Shown: piece after piece, positions 15,698 through 26,043 of the stretch
Layout of the letters: each line of letters begins with the position of its first letter
How positions within the stretch are numbered: the stretch's first letter is position 1
DNA from: Streptomyces clavuligerus
Lineage (GTDB): Bacteria; Actinomycetota; Actinomycetes; Streptomycetales; Streptomycetaceae
NCBI RefSeq assembly: GCF_005519465.1
Contig: NZ_CP027858.1
Location: 5,208,001-5,272,000, forward strand
DNA length: 64,000 bases
Reading direction: 5' to 3'
Notes under the pieces: model-generated
What the model saw: the letters and a program-made list of their open reading frames with translations, nothing else
Database searches by the model: none
Told to the model about the DNA's origin: nothing
Program-made: the position numbers and the translations under genes

Positions 15698-17302
15698 TCA
15701 GCCCCGGCTCAGCAGCCGTGACGCCCCCGCCGCCACCGTCGTCGCGAGAATCCACCCCAGCATCACCAGCACCGCCGCCACCCACTGCCAGGGCCCCTCC
15801 AGCTTCCAGTGCCCGTCCTGGCCGAGATTGATCACCGGGATCAGCAGATCGAGCGCGTACAGCGGCGCGCTCCACTCCGGATGCTCGTCCTTCTTGATCG
15901 GGGCCGGATCGACCTGCGCGAACGCCAGCGCGCCCGCCGCCCACAGCACCGCCATCCACAGCGCCGCCCGGCCCGGCCGATAGCCGTACGCCACCGTCCA
16001 GTCCTGGAGGAACCCCCAGAGCTTCGCCGCCAGCGGCAGCGTCTCCCGGCGCCGGCGCTGCTTCGCCAGCAGCACCTCCCGGGCGTCCGCGTCCTCCCCG
16101 CTGTTGCGCAGCACCGTCGCCAGCCGCTCATAGGGCTCGGGGGAGTACTCGGGGGTCGCCGACGCCACCCACTCCAGCCGCCGGGCGAGCGGGAACTCCT
16201 CGTACGGCACCAGGTTCTCGTAGACGAAGCCGCCCATGGCGAGCCCGCCGGGCCCCGGCCAGCTCGCCGCCTGGTCGACCAGCGTCACCACCTTCGCCCC
16301 GTTCAGCACCACCCGCCCCTCCTCCGGGCGCTGGGCGTTGAACCGCAGCTCCGGGCTGACGATCCGGCGCAGCGACAGCTCCTCGCCCTGGCCCAGCACG
16401 AACCGGGCCCGGTGCAGATCCACCGCGTCCCCGAACCGGCCGTCGTCCAGCCGCACCCCGCCGTAGCACTCGAAGGGCTGAAGCCTGCTGCTGCGCCCCG
16501 ACGCGGCGCCGACCGGGATGCCGAACGGGGGGGTGGGGTTCTGGTTGCCGGTCAGCTCGCTGACCCACGCGCCCGTCATGTAGAGCGTGCGCTCGACGGT
16601 GAGCTGCGGCGCGTTCAGCGCGCGGCGCTGGCCCGCCGCTCTGAGCCTGCTGCCGCGCAGACTCAGCGACACGCCCACCTTGGCGCCGCGCAGACTCACC
16701 TCGCCATAGCTCTCGATCAGCTCCGCCTGGAGGTCCTGCGCCACCGAGAGACCGTCGGCGGTGATCGCCCGGCCCCGCCGGTCGGGCCGTACATGGATCT
16801 GGTTGATCAGCAGATCCGTGCCGATCTGCGCGTCCGTCAGCCGTATCCCGTGCTCGACCCGGCAGCGCGGCAGATGGAGGTCACCCTCGGTGCGCAGCCG
16901 GGCCGCCTCGATCCGGGGTATCGCGCAGCCGACCATGCGGACGGTGGTGAAGTGCGCCTCCGGGAACCAGACCTCGTTCTCGAAACGGCAGTTGTACAGC
17001 TCCACATAGGGCGAGACGCTGCCGCCCGCGAGCTTCAGGGTGCCGGTGATCTGCCCGCCGCGCAGCTTGAACGCCGTGACCCGGCCCGGCTGCGGCGACG
17101 GCCCGCTCAGCAGCAGCCGGGCGACGACACCGGCGCGCACCCTGCGCTCCGGGCCCCAGGGGCGCGGCGAGAAGGGATCGTTCAGCAGCGGGTCGGGATC
17201 GCTCAGATCGAAGGTGCTGCCGTTGCGGAACGCGTTCCACATGCGCTGCTCGGTCGGGGTCAGATCCTGCGGCGGCCCCTCGTCGTCCGGCGGCTCGGTC
17301 AA
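15698..17302 (-). CDS. Large membrane-associated protein with beta-helix-like repeats
   Basis: A 534-residue protein. Residues ~80-370 consist of repeating short strands of pentapeptide/bactofilin-like character (GGQITGTLKLAGGSVSPYVE, LRTEGDLHLPRCRVEHGIRL, EVSLRGAKVGVSLSLRGSRL), suggesting a right-handed beta-helix or solenoid. The C-terminus has two or three membrane segments (ALWMAVLWAAGALAFAQ and WVAAVLVMLGWILATTVAAG). Streptomyces homologues are often called membrane-associated oxidoreductase, but I see no redox motif, so that label is unsupported. It is transcribed divergently from hisD. Confidence 0.75.
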   Translation of the reverse strand: MTEPPDDEGPPQDLTPTEQRMWNAFRNGSTFDLSDPDPLLNDPFSPRPWGPERRVRAGVVARLLLSGPSPQPGRVTAFKLRGGQITGTLKLAGGSVSPYVELYNCRFENEVWFPEAHFTTVRMVGCAIPRIEAARLRTEGDLHLPRCRVEHGIRLTDAQIGTDLLINQIHVRPDRRGRAITADGLSVAQDLQAELIESYGEVSLRGAKVGVSLSLRGSRLRAAGQRRALNAPQLTVERTLYMTGAWVSELTGNQNPTPPFGIPVGAASGRSSRLQPFECYGGVRLDDGRFGDAVDLHRARFVLGQGEELSLRRIVSPELRFNAQRPEEGRVVLNGAKVVTLVDQAASWPGPGGLAMGGFVYENLVPYEEFPLARRLEWVASATPEYSPEPYERLATVLRNSGEDADAREVLLAKQRRRRETLPLAAKLWGFLQDWTVAYGYRPGRAALWMAVLWAAGALAFAQVDPAPIKKDEHPEWSAPLYALDLLIPVINLGQDGHWKLEGPWQWVAAVLVMLGWILATTVAAGASRLLSRG

Positions 17303-17434
17303 TGACGCTCCTCCGCTTCCTCGGTGTCATCGGATGGTGGCGCAGCGTGCGCGACCACCCCTACTGGCGTTCTTCCCGCTGGGTGACCGGATGAACGCTA
17401 GTGGTCATCGCCGCCGGGGGGAGTCCTGGGGCGT

Positions 17435-17451
17435 GTATCAGCCAGTGATAC
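17435..17451. promoter_or_regulatory. Inverted repeat upstream of hisD
   Basis: GTATCA-GCCAG-TGATAC, a perfect 6+6 inverted repeat centred about 50 bases before the hisD start, in the region shared with the divergent membrane-protein gene. A GAGAAT -10 candidate at 17479-17484 would make the hisD message nearly leaderless, placing this element around -40. The regulator is unknown. Confidence 0.45.
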
Positions 17452-17491
17452 GGAGAACGCCAGCCGAATCGGGTCTGCGAGAATTGACCCT

Positions 17492-18814
17492 GTGATTTCC
17501 CGAATCGATCTGCGCGGTGACGCCCTCCCCGAGGGTGCCGCCCTGCGCGCGCTGCTGCCCCGTGCCGAGTTCGATGTGGCCGCCGCCCTGGAAAAGGTGC
17601 GGCCCATCTGCGAGGACGTGCATCATCGCGGCACCGCGGCGCTGATCGAGTACGCGGAGAAGTTCGACGGGGTGACGCTGGAGCGCGTCCGGGTGCCCGC
17701 CGCGGCCCTCGCGGAGGCCCTGGCAGGGCTCGACCCCGAGGTCAGGGCCGCCCTGGAGGAGTCCATCCGGCGGGCCAGGATCGTCCACCGCGCCCAGCGC
17801 CGCGCCCCGCACACCACCCAGGTGGTCCCCGGCGGCACCGTCACCGAGAAGTGGGTGCCGGTCGAGCGGGTCGGCCTGTACGCGCCCGGCGGGCGCTCCG
17901 TCTACCCGTCCTCCGTGATCATGAACGCGGTGCCCGCGCAGGAGGCCGGGGTCGAGTCCATCGCCCTCGCCTCGCCGCCGCAGCGGGAGCACGGCGGCCT
18001 GCCGCACCCGACCATCCTCGCGGCCTGCGCCCTGCTCGGCGTGGACGAGGTGTACGCGGCGGGCGGCGCCCAGGCCGTCGCGATGTTCGCGTACGGCACC
18101 GAGGAGTGCGCCCCCGCCAACATGGTCACCGGCCCCGGCAACATCTGGGTCGCCGCCGCGAAGCGCTACTTCACCGGAAGGATCGGCATCGACACGGAGG
18201 CGGGCCCGACCGAGATCGCGGTCCTCGCCGACGCCGGGGCCGACCCGGTCCATGTCGCCGCCGACCTGATCAGCCAGGCCGAGCACGACCCGATGGCCGC
18301 CGCCGTCCTGGTCACCGACTCCGCCGAGCTGGCCGACGCCGTCGAGCGCGAGCTGAAGCCGCAGGTCGCGGCCAGCAAGCACATCGACGACCGGATCGTG
18401 CCCGCCCTCGGCGGCAGGCAGTCCGCCATCGTGCTGGTCGACAGCGTCGAGGACGGACTCACGGTCGTCGACGCCTACGGCGCCGAGCACCTGGAGATCC
18501 AGACCGCCGACGCCGCCGCGCTCGCCGCCCGGGTGCGCAACGCCGGAGCGATCTTCGTCGGCCCGTGGGCGCCGGTCTCCCTCGGCGACTACTGCGCGGG
18601 CTCCAACCATGTCCTGCCCACCGGCGGCTGCGCCTGCCACTCCTCCGGGCTCTCCGTCCAGTCCTTCCTGCGCGGCATCCACATCGTGGACTACAGCCGC
18701 GAGGCGCTGGCCGACGTCGCCCACCATGTCGTCACCCTGGCGGAGGCGGAGGACCTGCCCGCGCACGGCGCGGCGATCAAGGCGAGGTTCGGATGGAAGG
18801 TGCCCGGCAAGTGA
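17492..18814 (+). CDS. hisD: Histidinol dehydrogenase
   Basis: A 440-residue enzyme performing the last two steps of histidine synthesis (L-histidinol to histidine, NAD-dependent, zinc). Zinc and substrate residues are visible in [15 protein letters not shown] (Gln and His) and GAEHLEIQ, and [14 protein letters not shown] is intact. It is first in the his operon and overlaps hisC by four bases (GTGA). The start GTG lies a few bases after a GAGAAT -10 candidate. Confidence 0.97.
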   Translation: MISRIDLRGDALPEGAALRALLPRAEFDVAAALEKVRPICEDVHHRGTAALIEYAEKFDGVTLERVRVPAAALAEALAGLDPEVRAALEESIRRARIVHRAQRRAPHTTQVVPGGTVTEKWVPVERVGLYAPGGRSVYPSSVIMNAVPAQEAGVESIALASPPQREHGGLPHPTILAACALLGVDEVYAAGGAQAVAMFAYGTEECAPANMVTGPGNIWVAAAKRYFTGRIGIDTEAGPTEIAVLADAGADPVHVAADLISQAEHDPMAAAVLVTDSAELADAVERELKPQVAASKHIDDRIVPALGGRQSAIVLVDSVEDGLTVVDAYGAEHLEIQTADAAALAARVRNAGAIFVGPWAPVSLGDYCAGSNHVLPTGGCACHSSGLSVQSFLRGIHIVDYSREALADVAHHVVTLAEAEDLPAHGAAIKARFGWKVPGK

Positions 18815-19944
18815 GCGAGACCCCCGCCCGGGGCGACGGGCTGCACCCCGACGACCTCCCCATCCGGGAGGAGCTGCGCGGCAAGTCCGCCTACGGCGCC
18901 CCCCAGCTCGACGTCCCCGTCCAGCTCAACACCAACGAGAACCCCTATCCGCTGCCGGAGCCGCTGGTCGAGCGGATCGCCGAGCGGGTCCGGGAGGCCG
19001 CGCGCGGCCTCAACCGCTACCCCGACCGGGACGCCGTCGAGCTGCGCACCGCGCTGGCCGGGTATCTCACCCGTACCACCGGCCACCCCGTCACCACCGA
19101 CCAGGTCTGGGCCGCCAACGGCTCCAACGAGGTCATCCAGCAGCTCCTCCAGACCTTCGGCGGCCCCGGCCGCACCGCGATCGGCTTCGAGCCCTCGTAC
19201 TCGATGCACGGTCTGATCTCCCGGGGCACCGGCACCCACTGGATCTCCGGCCCGCGCGCCGAGGACTTCACCATCGACCCCGGCGCCGCCGCCCGCGCCG
19301 TCGCCGAGCACCGGCCCGATGTCGTCTTCATCACCTCGCCCAACAACCCCACCGGCACCGCCGTCGACGCGGACACCGTCCTCGCGCTGTACGAGGCCGC
19401 CCAGGCGGTCGGACCGACCCTGGTCGTGGTGGACGAGGCATATGTGGAATTCAGCCACCGGCCCTCGCTGCTGCCGCTGATCGAGGGCCGCCCCGAGCTG
19501 GTGGTCTCCCGCACCATGTCGAAGGCGTTCGGCGCCGCCGGGCTGCGCCTGGGCTATCTCGCCGCGCACCCCGCCGTGGTGGAGGCCGTCCAGCTGGTGC
19601 GGCTCCCGTACCACCTGTCGGCCGTCACCCAGGCCACCGCGCTGGCGGCGCTGGAGCACACTGATACCTTGCTGGGGTATGTGGAGCAGCTGAAGGACGA
19701 GCGCGACCGGCTCGTCGCCGAGCTGCGCGCCCTCGGCTTCGAGGTGACCGAATCGGACGCCAACTTCGTCCAGTTCGGCCGGTTCCCCGACGCGCACGAG
19801 GCGTGGCGGAAGATCCTCGACCGGGGCGTCCTCGTCCGTGACAACGGCGTCCCCGGATGGCTGCGGGTCACCGCGGGGACCCCGGCCGAAAACGACGCGT
19901 TCCTCGACGCGGTCCGTGAGTTGAAGAAGGAGCAGCGCGCATGA
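18811..19944 (+). CDS. hisC: Histidinol-phosphate aminotransferase
   Basis: A 377-residue PLP enzyme of fold type I converting imidazole acetol phosphate to histidinol phosphate. [10 protein letters not shown] is the substrate/PLP loop, [10 protein letters not shown] supplies the PLP-ring Asp and Tyr, and [17 protein letters not shown] contains the Schiff-base lysine. The frame is open upstream, but GTG 18811, overlapping the hisD stop, is the coupled start. It ends in an ATGA overlap with hisB. Confidence 0.96.
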   Translation: MSETPARGDGLHPDDLPIREELRGKSAYGAPQLDVPVQLNTNENPYPLPEPLVERIAERVREAARGLNRYPDRDAVELRTALAGYLTRTTGHPVTTDQVWAANGSNEVIQQLLQTFGGPGRTAIGFEPSYSMHGLISRGTGTHWISGPRAEDFTIDPGAAARAVAEHRPDVVFITSPNNPTGTAVDADTVLALYEAAQAVGPTLVVVDEAYVEFSHRPSLLPLIEGRPELVVSRTMSKAFGAAGLRLGYLAAHPAVVEAVQLVRLPYHLSAVTQATALAALEHTDTLLGYVEQLKDERDRLVAELRALGFEVTESDANFVQFGRFPDAHEAWRKILDRGVLVRDNGVPGWLRVTAGTPAENDAFLDAVRELKKEQRA

Positions 19945-20534
19945 ACCGCGTGGGCAGGGTGGAGCGCACCACCAAGGAGACATCCGTCGTCGTCGAGATC
20001 GATCTCGACGGCACCGGACAGGTCGAGGTGTCGACCGGGGTCGGCTTCTACGACCACATGCTCGACCAGCTCGGCCGCCACGGCCTCTTCGACCTCACCG
20101 TCAAGACCGAGGGCGATCTGCACATCGACACGCACCACACCATCGAGGACACCGCCCTCGCGCTGGGCGCCGCCTTCCGGCAGGCCCTCGGCGACAAGGT
20201 CGGCATCTACCGCTTCGGCAACTGCACCGTGCCGCTGGACGAGGCGCTGGCCCAGGTCACCGTGGACCTCTCCGGCCGCCCCTACCTGGTGCACAGCGAG
20301 CCCGAGAACATGGCGCCGATGATCGGCTCGTACGACACCACCATGACGCGGCACATCTTCGAGTCGTTCGTCGCGCAGGCGCAGATCGCGCTGCACATCC
20401 ACGTCCCGTACGGCCGCAACGCCCACCACATCGTCGAGTGCCAGTTCAAGGCGCTCGCCCGCGCCCTGCGCTACGCCAGCGAACGCGACCCGCGCGCTGC
20501 CGGAATCCTCCCGTCCACCAAGGGGGCGCTGTGA
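19941..20534 (+). CDS. hisB: Imidazoleglycerol-phosphate dehydratase
   Basis: A 197-residue monofunctional dehydratase, without the phosphatase domain found in E. coli HisB. The metal-binding histidine clusters are present: [27 protein letters not shown] and NAHHIVE. It is translationally coupled to hisC by ATGA. An 82-base gap follows before the small membrane-protein gene. Confidence 0.97.
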   Translation: MNRVGRVERTTKETSVVVEIDLDGTGQVEVSTGVGFYDHMLDQLGRHGLFDLTVKTEGDLHIDTHHTIEDTALALGAAFRQALGDKVGIYRFGNCTVPLDEALAQVTVDLSGRPYLVHSEPENMAPMIGSYDTTMTRHIFESFVAQAQIALHIHVPYGRNAHHIVECQFKALARALRYASERDPRAAGILPSTKGAL

Positions 20535-20616
20535 GCGGCGCACGCGCGGCCTCCGGGCCCCGGACGAGGGCCGCGCGGGTGTGCCGCGCGGGTGGCACGG
20601 CGAATGGAGAAGCGCG

Positions 20617-20781
20617 ATGACCGGGCTCTCCACGATCCTCATCGTCGTCGGACTCTTCCTCCTCGGCGGCGTGTACTCCTTCGCGCAGCAGAAGCTGCCC
20701 CGCGGCGTGATCGGGCTGCTCGCGTTCGGCGCGGCGATGTGCCTGGTCGCCGGGGTCATGCGGCTGGATGTGTGGGCATGA
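20617..20781 (+). CDS. Small membrane protein within the his operon (54 aa)
   Basis: A 54-residue protein with two hydrophobic segments ([20 protein letters not shown] and [18 protein letters not shown]). GGAGA precedes the ATG at proper distance, and its stop overlaps the hisH start (ATGA), so it is truly translated within the operon. No function is known to me. Its position suggests cotranscription and translational coupling rather than a role in the pathway. Confidence 0.8.
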   Translation: MTGLSTILIVVGLFLLGGVYSFAQQKLPRGVIGLLAFGAAMCLVAGVMRLDVWA

Positions 20782-21422
20782 GCGGCGCACGGAGGAAGGT
20801 CGTCGTCCTCGACTACGGCTTCGGCAACATCCGCTCCGCCGAGCGGGCCCTCGTCCGGGTCGGCGCCGAGGTCGAGATAACGCGCGACTTCGACACCGCC
20901 ATGAACGCCGACGGGCTGCTCGTCCCCGGCGTCGGCGCGTTCTCCGCGTGCATGGAGGGGCTGCGCGCCGTCCGCGGTGACTGGATCATCGGCCGTCGGC
21001 TCTCCGGGGGGCGCCCGGTGATGGGCATCTGCGTCGGGATGCAGATCCTCTTCGCGCGCGGCATCGAGCACGGCGTCGAGACGGACGGCCTGGACGAGTG
21101 GCCCGGCACCGTCGGCCCGCTCAAGGCACCCGTCGTCCCCCACATGGGCTGGAACACCGTCGAGACTCCCGAGGACAGCGAGCTGTTCGCCGGGCTCGAC
21201 GCCGACGCCCGCTTCTACTTCGTGCACTCGTACGCCGTGCACGACTGGGAGCTGGAGGTCACCAACCGGGCCATCCGCGCCCCCCGCGTCACCTGGGCCA
21301 CCCATGGCGAGCGCTTCGTCGCCGCCGTGGAGAACCGCGCCCTGTGGGCGACCCAGTTCCACCCCGAGAAGTCCGGCGACGCCGGTGCCCAGCTGCTGAC
21401 CAACTGGATCGGAACACTGTGA
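20778..21422 (+). CDS. hisH: Imidazole glycerol phosphate synthase, glutaminase subunit
   Basis: A 214-residue class I glutamine amidotransferase that feeds ammonia to HisF. The nucleophile Cys is in [11 protein letters not shown], and the His and Glu of the triad are in [10 protein letters not shown]. It overlaps the preceding gene by four bases (ATGA) and priA by four (GTGA). Confidence 0.97.
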   Translation: MSGARRKVVVLDYGFGNIRSAERALVRVGAEVEITRDFDTAMNADGLLVPGVGAFSACMEGLRAVRGDWIIGRRLSGGRPVMGICVGMQILFARGIEHGVETDGLDEWPGTVGPLKAPVVPHMGWNTVETPEDSELFAGLDADARFYFVHSYAVHDWELEVTNRAIRAPRVTWATHGERFVAAVENRALWATQFHPEKSGDAGAQLLTNWIGTL

Positions 21423-22144
21423 GCAAGCTCGAACTCCTCCCCGCCGTCGACGTCCGCGACGGCCAGGCCGTCCGGCTGGTGCACGGCGAGTCCGGCACCG
21501 AGACCTCCTACGGCTCCCCGCTCGACGCCGCTCTGGCCTGGCAGCGCGCGGGCGCCGAGTGGCTGCACCTGGTCGACCTCGACGCGGCCTTCGGCACCGG
21601 CGACAACCGCGAGCTGATCTCCGAGGTCACCCGCGCCATGGACATCAAGGTCGAGCTGTCCGGCGGCATCCGCGACGACGCCTCCCTCGCCGCCGCCCTG
21701 GCCACCGGCTGCACCCGGGTCAACCTGGGCACCGCCGCGCTGGAGACCCCCGAGTGGGTCGCCAAGGTCATCGCCGAGCACGGCGACCGCATCGCCGTCG
21801 GCCTGGACGTGCGCGGCACCACCCTGCGCGGCCGGGGCTGGACCCGCGACGGCGGCGACCTCTACGAGACCCTGGCCCGCCTCGACGCCGAGGGCTGCGC
21901 CCGTTACGTCGTCACCGACATCGCCAAGGACGGCACCCTCCAGGGCCCCAACCTGGAGCTGCTGGCCAGTGTCTGCGCCCGCACCGACCGGCCCGTCGTC
22001 GCCTCCGGCGGCGTCTCCTCGCTCGACGACCTGCGCGCCATCGCCTCCCTGGTCCCCCAGGGCGTGGAGGGCGCGATCGTGGGCAAGGCGCTCTACGCCA
22101 AGGCGTTCACCCTGGAAGAGGCGCTGGCCGTGGTGGCGGAATGA
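21419..22144 (+). CDS. priA: Phosphoribosyl isomerase A (bifunctional HisA/TrpF)
   Basis: A 241-residue (beta/alpha)8-barrel isomerase. In Streptomyces and mycobacteria PriA isomerises both ProFAR (histidine) and phosphoribosyl anthranilate (tryptophan). The two catalytic aspartates lie in [15 protein letters not shown] and [14 protein letters not shown], and the phosphate-binding ends in [11 protein letters not shown] and GAIVGKALY. No trpF occurs beside trpC in this window, consistent with the dual role. It is coupled to its neighbours by four-base overlaps. Confidence 0.96.
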   Translation: MSKLELLPAVDVRDGQAVRLVHGESGTETSYGSPLDAALAWQRAGAEWLHLVDLDAAFGTGDNRELISEVTRAMDIKVELSGGIRDDASLAAALATGCTRVNLGTAALETPEWVAKVIAEHGDRIAVGLDVRGTTLRGRGWTRDGGDLYETLARLDAEGCARYVVTDIAKDGTLQGPNLELLASVCARTDRPVVASGGVSSLDDLRAIASLVPQGVEGAIVGKALYAKAFTLEEALAVVAE

Positions 22145-22563
22145 CCGAAGGCAACGCCATCGGCGGTTCCGGCGCCATCCAGCGGGTGCAGAGCGGATCT
22201 CCCTGGGAGGACGCCTTCGGCTTCGCCCGCGCCGTGGCCGCCGGTGACCGGGTCGTCGTCGGCGGCACGACCTCGTTCAAGGGGTCCGTGCTGCACGGCG
22301 AGGGCGACCCGTACGAGCAGACCCGGGTCGCCATCGGGAACGCGCTCGCGGCGATCTCCTCGTTCGGCCTGGGCCCCGAGTCCGTGGTCCTCACCCGGCT
22401 GATCCTCACCCACGCCCGGGACGCCGACGCGGCGGGCCGCGCCCACCACGAGGTCTTCGGCTCCGTCCGTCCGGTGATGACCCTCTCGGTGGTCTCGGGC
22501 TTCGTCGACCCGCGCATCCTGGTCGAAGTGGAACTCGAAGCGTATCGAGGTGCGTCCGTATGA
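22141..22563 (+). CDS. RidA-family (YjgF) protein
   Basis: A 140-residue Rid-superfamily protein. These small trimers commonly hydrolyse reactive imine or enamine intermediates from PLP enzymes. Visible features are the typical opening around [20 protein letters not shown], the VGGTTSF segment and the [20 protein letters not shown] core ending in the strand VEVELEAY. It is locked between priA and hisF by ATGA overlaps, so it is part of the his operon. Confidence 0.88.
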   Translation: MTEGNAIGGSGAIQRVQSGSPWEDAFGFARAVAAGDRVVVGGTTSFKGSVLHGEGDPYEQTRVAIGNALAAISSFGLGPESVVLTRLILTHARDADAAGRAHHEVFGSVRPVMTLSVVSGFVDPRILVEVELEAYRGASV

Positions 22564-23315
22564 CACTGGCCGTCAGGGTCATCCCCTGTCTGGACGTCGA
22601 CAACGGCCGGGTCGTCAAGGGCGTCAACTTCCAGAACCTCCGGGACGCGGGCGACCCCGTCGAGATGGCGAAGCTGTACGACGCCGAAGGCGCCGACGAG
22701 CTGACCTTCCTCGACATCACCGCGTCCTCCAGCGACCGCGAGACCACCTATGACGTGGTGCGCCGCACCGCCGAGCAGGTCTTCATCCCGCTGACCGTCG
22801 GCGGCGGGGTCCGCGCCGCCGACGATGTGGACCGGCTGCTGCGCGCGGGCGCCGACAAGGTGGGCGTCAACACGGCGGCCATCGCCCGGCCCGAGCTGAT
22901 CCGCGAGATCGCCGAGCGGTTCGGCCGTCAGGTGCTGGTGCTCTCCGTGGACGCCCGGCGCACCCCCTCCGGGTCGTTCGAGGTCACCACGCACGGCGGA
23001 CGCCGGGGCACCGGCATCGACGCCGTCGAGTGGGCCCACCGCGCCGCCGAGCTGGGCGCCGGGGAGATCCTGCTCAACTCGATGGACGCCGACGGCACCA
23101 AGGACGGCTACGACACCGAGATGATCCGGGCGGTGCGCCGCCATGTGACCGTGCCGGTGATCGCCAGTGGGGGCGCGGGCCGGCTCGCGGACTTCCCCCC
23201 GGCCGTCGACGCGGGCGCCGACGCGGTGCTCGCCGCCTCCGTCTTCCACTTTGGGGATCTGCGGATTCCGCAGGTCAAGGAGGTACTGCGGGAGGCGGGC
23301 CACCCCGTCCGCTGA
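22560..23315 (+). CDS. hisF: Imidazole glycerol phosphate synthase, cyclase subunit
   Basis: A 251-residue (beta/alpha)8-barrel that joins PRFAR with ammonia to give IGP and AICAR. The catalytic aspartates are in [15 protein letters not shown] and [15 protein letters not shown]. It is the last gene of the his operon, overlapping the RidA-like gene by ATGA and followed by a clean hairpin. Confidence 0.97.
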   Translation: MTLAVRVIPCLDVDNGRVVKGVNFQNLRDAGDPVEMAKLYDAEGADELTFLDITASSSDRETTYDVVRRTAEQVFIPLTVGGGVRAADDVDRLLRAGADKVGVNTAAIARPELIREIAERFGRQVLVLSVDARRTPSGSFEVTTHGGRRGTGIDAVEWAHRAAELGAGEILLNSMDADGTKDGYDTEMIRAVRRHVTVPVIASGGAGRLADFPPAVDAGADAVLAASVFHFGDLRIPQVKEVLREAGHPVR

Positions 23316-23335
23316 TCGGCTGGACCCCTGCGGAA

Positions 23336-23362
23336 GGACCCCGGCGGCACCCGCCGGGGTCC
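23336..23362 (+). terminator. Terminator of the his operon
   Basis: A perfect 12-base stem (23336-23347 and 23351-23362) with a CAC loop, 21 bases after the hisF stop. No U-tract. Confidence 0.75.
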
Positions 23363-23438
23363 CCGTGTGTCCGGAGCCGGACGGCCCGCGTGTATCCGGG
23401 GCCGGGTGGTCCGCGTGTGTCCGGGGCCGGGTGGTCCG
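23363..23438. repeat. Three tandem copies of a 25-base repeat
   Basis: Copies begin at 23363, 23388 and 23413 with core GTGTCCGGGGCCGGGTGGTC; the first is the most diverged. The repeat lies in the 256-base gap 23316-23571 between the his terminator and the P450 gene. No promoter is obvious there. Confidence 0.75.
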
Positions 23439-23571
23439 CGCGCGGCGGCGCCGGGAACACGCCACCGGCGGCGGGCTCCGCCCGCGCGGATCGTCCGAGA
23501 AGCGGCGTTCCCCGGCCGCCCGGGCCGGGTATCACGTGCGTTCGACCTCTGTCCTCACCAGGGAGAACCGC

Positions 23572-24777
23572 ATGTCCACCCCGCCTGCCGTCGATCTGCT
23601 CCAGCTCAGCCCCGACTTCGAACGCGACCCCTTTCCCGTGTACGCGGCGCTCCGCGCCCAGGGGCAGGTCCACCGGGTGCGGGTGCCCAGGGGGATGGAT
23701 CTGTACCTCATCGTCGGCCACGAGGCATGCCGTGCCGCGTACACCGAACCGCGGTTCAGCAGGGACTGGGTGGGGTCCGGCCATCTCTCCACGATCTCGG
23801 AGGTCGACCCGGACCAGCCGGTGCTGACCCATATGCTGCTGACCGACCCGCCGGTCCACACCCGGCTGCGGCGGCTGGTGACCCGGGAGTTCACCCCCCG
23901 CCGGATCGAGGCCCTGGCCCCCCGGGTCCAGCGGATCACCGATGACCTCCTGGACGCCATGCTCGCCGACGGGAAGCGGGAGGCGGACCTCGTCCCGTCC
24001 TTCGCCTTCCCGCTGCCGATGGCCGTCATCTGCGAGCTGCTGGGCGTGCCCGCGCTGGACCGCACCCTGTTCAGCTCCTGGTCCCGCGAGATCGTCGCGC
24101 CCATGGACCCGGCGGCGGAGAAGGCGGCCTACGAGCAGATGGGCGTCTATCTGCTGGAGCTGATCGCGGCCAAGCGGGCCGACCCCGGGGAGGACCTGCT
24201 CAGCGGGCTGATCCACACCGTGGACGAGGGGGGTGACCGGCTCTCGCCCCAGGAGCTGGTCGGGATGTGCGCGGTCCTCCTGGTCGCGGGCCACGAGACC
24301 ACTGTCAACCTCATCGGGAACGGTGTCCGCGCGCTGCACGCCCACCCCGAGCAGCTCGCCGAGCTGCGGGCCGACTGGAGCCTCCTGGACGGGGCCGTCG
24401 AGGAGATACTGCGCTACGACGGGCCCGTGGAGAACAGCACGATCCGGGTGGTCCTGGAGGACGTGGAGCTGAGCGGGGTGACGATACCCAAGGGGTCGGC
24501 CGTCCTGATCGCCCAGGCGGACGCCGACCGCGACCCCGAGCGCTTCGACGCCCCGGACACCTTCGACATCCACCGGGACTCCCGGGGGCACATCGCCTTC
24601 GGACACGGCATCCACCACTGCCTGGGGGCGCCGCTGGCCCGGCTGGAGGCGCGGATCGCCTTCCGCAGTCTGCTGGAGCGCTGCCCCCGGCTGGAAGTGA
24701 TCAAGAAGGACCGGGAGCTGCCCTGGGCCGAGGGCATGCTGATCCGGGGGGTCAAGGAGCTTCCGGTGCGCTGGTGA
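23572..24777 (+). CDS. Cytochrome P450
   Basis: A 401-residue soluble bacterial P450 monooxygenase that needs ferredoxin and a reductase encoded elsewhere. The I-helix oxygen-binding motif is AGHETT, the K-helix ExxR is in EEILRYD, and the heme-binding loop FGHGIHHCLGAP carries the cysteine ligand at residue 350. A strong GGGAG lies before the ATG. The frame runs far upstream, but that part is repeat DNA. It stands alone between the his operon and a convergent TIGR03085 gene, with no ferredoxin or biosynthetic partner, so its substrate cannot be guessed. Confidence 0.95.
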   Translation: MSTPPAVDLLQLSPDFERDPFPVYAALRAQGQVHRVRVPRGMDLYLIVGHEACRAAYTEPRFSRDWVGSGHLSTISEVDPDQPVLTHMLLTDPPVHTRLRRLVTREFTPRRIEALAPRVQRITDDLLDAMLADGKREADLVPSFAFPLPMAVICELLGVPALDRTLFSSWSREIVAPMDPAAEKAAYEQMGVYLLELIAAKRADPGEDLLSGLIHTVDEGGDRLSPQELVGMCAVLLVAGHETTVNLIGNGVRALHAHPEQLAELRADWSLLDGAVEEILRYDGPVENSTIRVVLEDVELSGVTIPKGSAVLIAQADADRDPERFDAPDTFDIHRDSRGHIAFGHGIHHCLGAPLARLEARIAFRSLLERCPRLEVIKKDRELPWAEGMLIRGVKELPVRW

Positions 24778-24801
24778 CGCCACCACCGGTGACATCGCCG
24801 G

Positions 24802-24829
24802 GCGCGGACCCGTTCCGCCGGGTCCGCGC
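24802..24829. terminator. Bidirectional terminator between convergent genes
   Basis: A 10-base perfect stem (24802-24811 and 24820-24829) with an 8-base loop, between the P450 gene (plus) and the TIGR03085 gene (minus). Confidence 0.65.
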
Positions 24830-24853
24830 ACCGGGTGGGCCGTTTGCCGGGGG

Positions 24854-25486
24854 TCAGACGCCGAGCCGGGCCGTCCGCACCCGGTCCACCGCGTCCTGCT
24901 CGCCCTCCAGGTCCACCTGCGCCGCGTCCTGCCGCCCGAAGGCGAAGAGCGTCAGCTCGCCCGGCCCGCCCGTCACCGTCACCACCGGCGTCCCCCGGTG
25001 CGCGACCGCCGTCCGGCCGTCCGGGGTCCGCAGTACCAGCCCCGCCGGTGATCTGCGCCCCAGCAGCCGGGCGCCCTTCTCCAGCCGGGCCCAGAGCGCG
25101 TCCTCGAAGACCCGGTCCAGCGGGCGGGGCGTCCAGTCCGGCTGGGCCCGCCGCACGTCCTCGGCGTGGACGAAGAACTCGACCGTGTTCGCCGCCTCGT
25201 CCACCTGCTTGATCGCGTACGGGGACAGCCGCGGCGGCCCGGTGCGGATCAGCTCGATCAGCTCCTCGTACGGCTTCGCCGCGAACTCCGACTGCACCCG
25301 CTCCAGCCGGGTGCGCAGCGCCCCGATCAGCAGTCCGCCCGCCGCGTCCGCGCGGCGCTCGCGCACCACCACATGGGCCGCGAGGTCCCGGGCCGTCCAG
25401 CCCTCGCAGAGCGTGGGCGCCTCGGGCCCGGACGCCTCCAACAGATCGGCGAGCAGCAGCCGTTCGCGCTTGGCATGGGTCGACAT
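24854..25486 (-). CDS. TIGR03085-family (DinB/MDMPI-like) protein
   Basis: A 210-residue actinobacterial protein of the TIGR03085 metal-binding family. The start [16 protein letters not shown] and the motif [20 protein letters not shown] match the four-helix DinB/mycothiol-dependent maleylpyruvate isomerase fold, whose histidines bind a metal. [17 protein letters not shown] supplies the second His-containing helix. The fold suggests a mycothiol-dependent transferase or isomerase, but the reaction is unknown. Its minus orientation interrupts the his/trp genes. Confidence 0.85.
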   Translation of the reverse strand: MSTHAKRERLLLADLLEASGPEAPTLCEGWTARDLAAHVVVRERRADAAGGLLIGALRTRLERVQSEFAAKPYEELIELIRTGPPRLSPYAIKQVDEAANTVEFFVHAEDVRRAQPDWTPRPLDRVFEDALWARLEKGARLLGRRSPAGLVLRTPDGRTAVAHRGTPVVTVTGGPGELTLFAFGRQDAAQVDLEGEQDAVDRVRTARLGV

Positions 25487-25651
25487 GCGGCCAGCCTACG
25501 GCGAGCGCGCCCGGTCCGCCCACCGGAGGCCCGCCGGGCCGTCCACCGCGGGCCCGCCGGACGCCTGCCCGGTCCACCGGGGGGAGGGCTCCGCGGTCCG
25601 CCTGCCGGACGCCCGCCCGGCCCTCCCGCCGGGCGCGGCACAATGGGCGGC

Positions 25652-26032
25652 ATGACCAGTGGTTCCGCACCCGTCCCCCCGCCCGCGAGCGGGCTGGACC
25701 CCGAGATCGCCGCCCGCCTCAAGCGCGGCGCCGACGGGCTCTTCCCCGCCATCGCACAGCAGTACGACACCGGTGAGGTGCTGATGCTGGGCTGGATGGA
25801 CGACGAGGCCCTGCACCGCACCCTCACCACCGGCCGCTGCACCTACTGGTCGCGCAGCCGCCAGGAGTACTGGGTCAAGGGCGACACCTCCGGCCATGTC
25901 CAGCACGTGAAGTCCGTCGCGCTCGACTGCGACGACGACACCGTGCTGGTCCGCGTCGACCAGGTCGGCGCCGCCTGTCACACCGGGGACCGCACCTGCT
26001 TCGACGCGGGCACCCTCCCGCTCGCCCAGTAG
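25652..26032 (+). CDS. hisI: Phosphoribosyl-AMP cyclohydrolase
   Basis: A 126-residue monofunctional cyclohydrolase (no HisE domain) for the third step of histidine synthesis. Metal-binding residues lie in [17 protein letters not shown] and [11 protein letters not shown], and the substrate loop is [21 protein letters not shown] 25643 and ATG 25652 are both in frame. A CACAAT -10-like element directly before suggests a near-leaderless message. It is separated from the main his operon and lies 11 bases before trpE, so the two are likely cotranscribed. Confidence 0.95.
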   Translation: MTSGSAPVPPPASGLDPEIAARLKRGADGLFPAIAQQYDTGEVLMLGWMDDEALHRTLTTGRCTYWSRSRQEYWVKGDTSGHVQHVKSVALDCDDDTVLVRVDQVGAACHTGDRTCFDAGTLPLAQ

Positions 26033-26043
26033 GGTCGGGCGCC

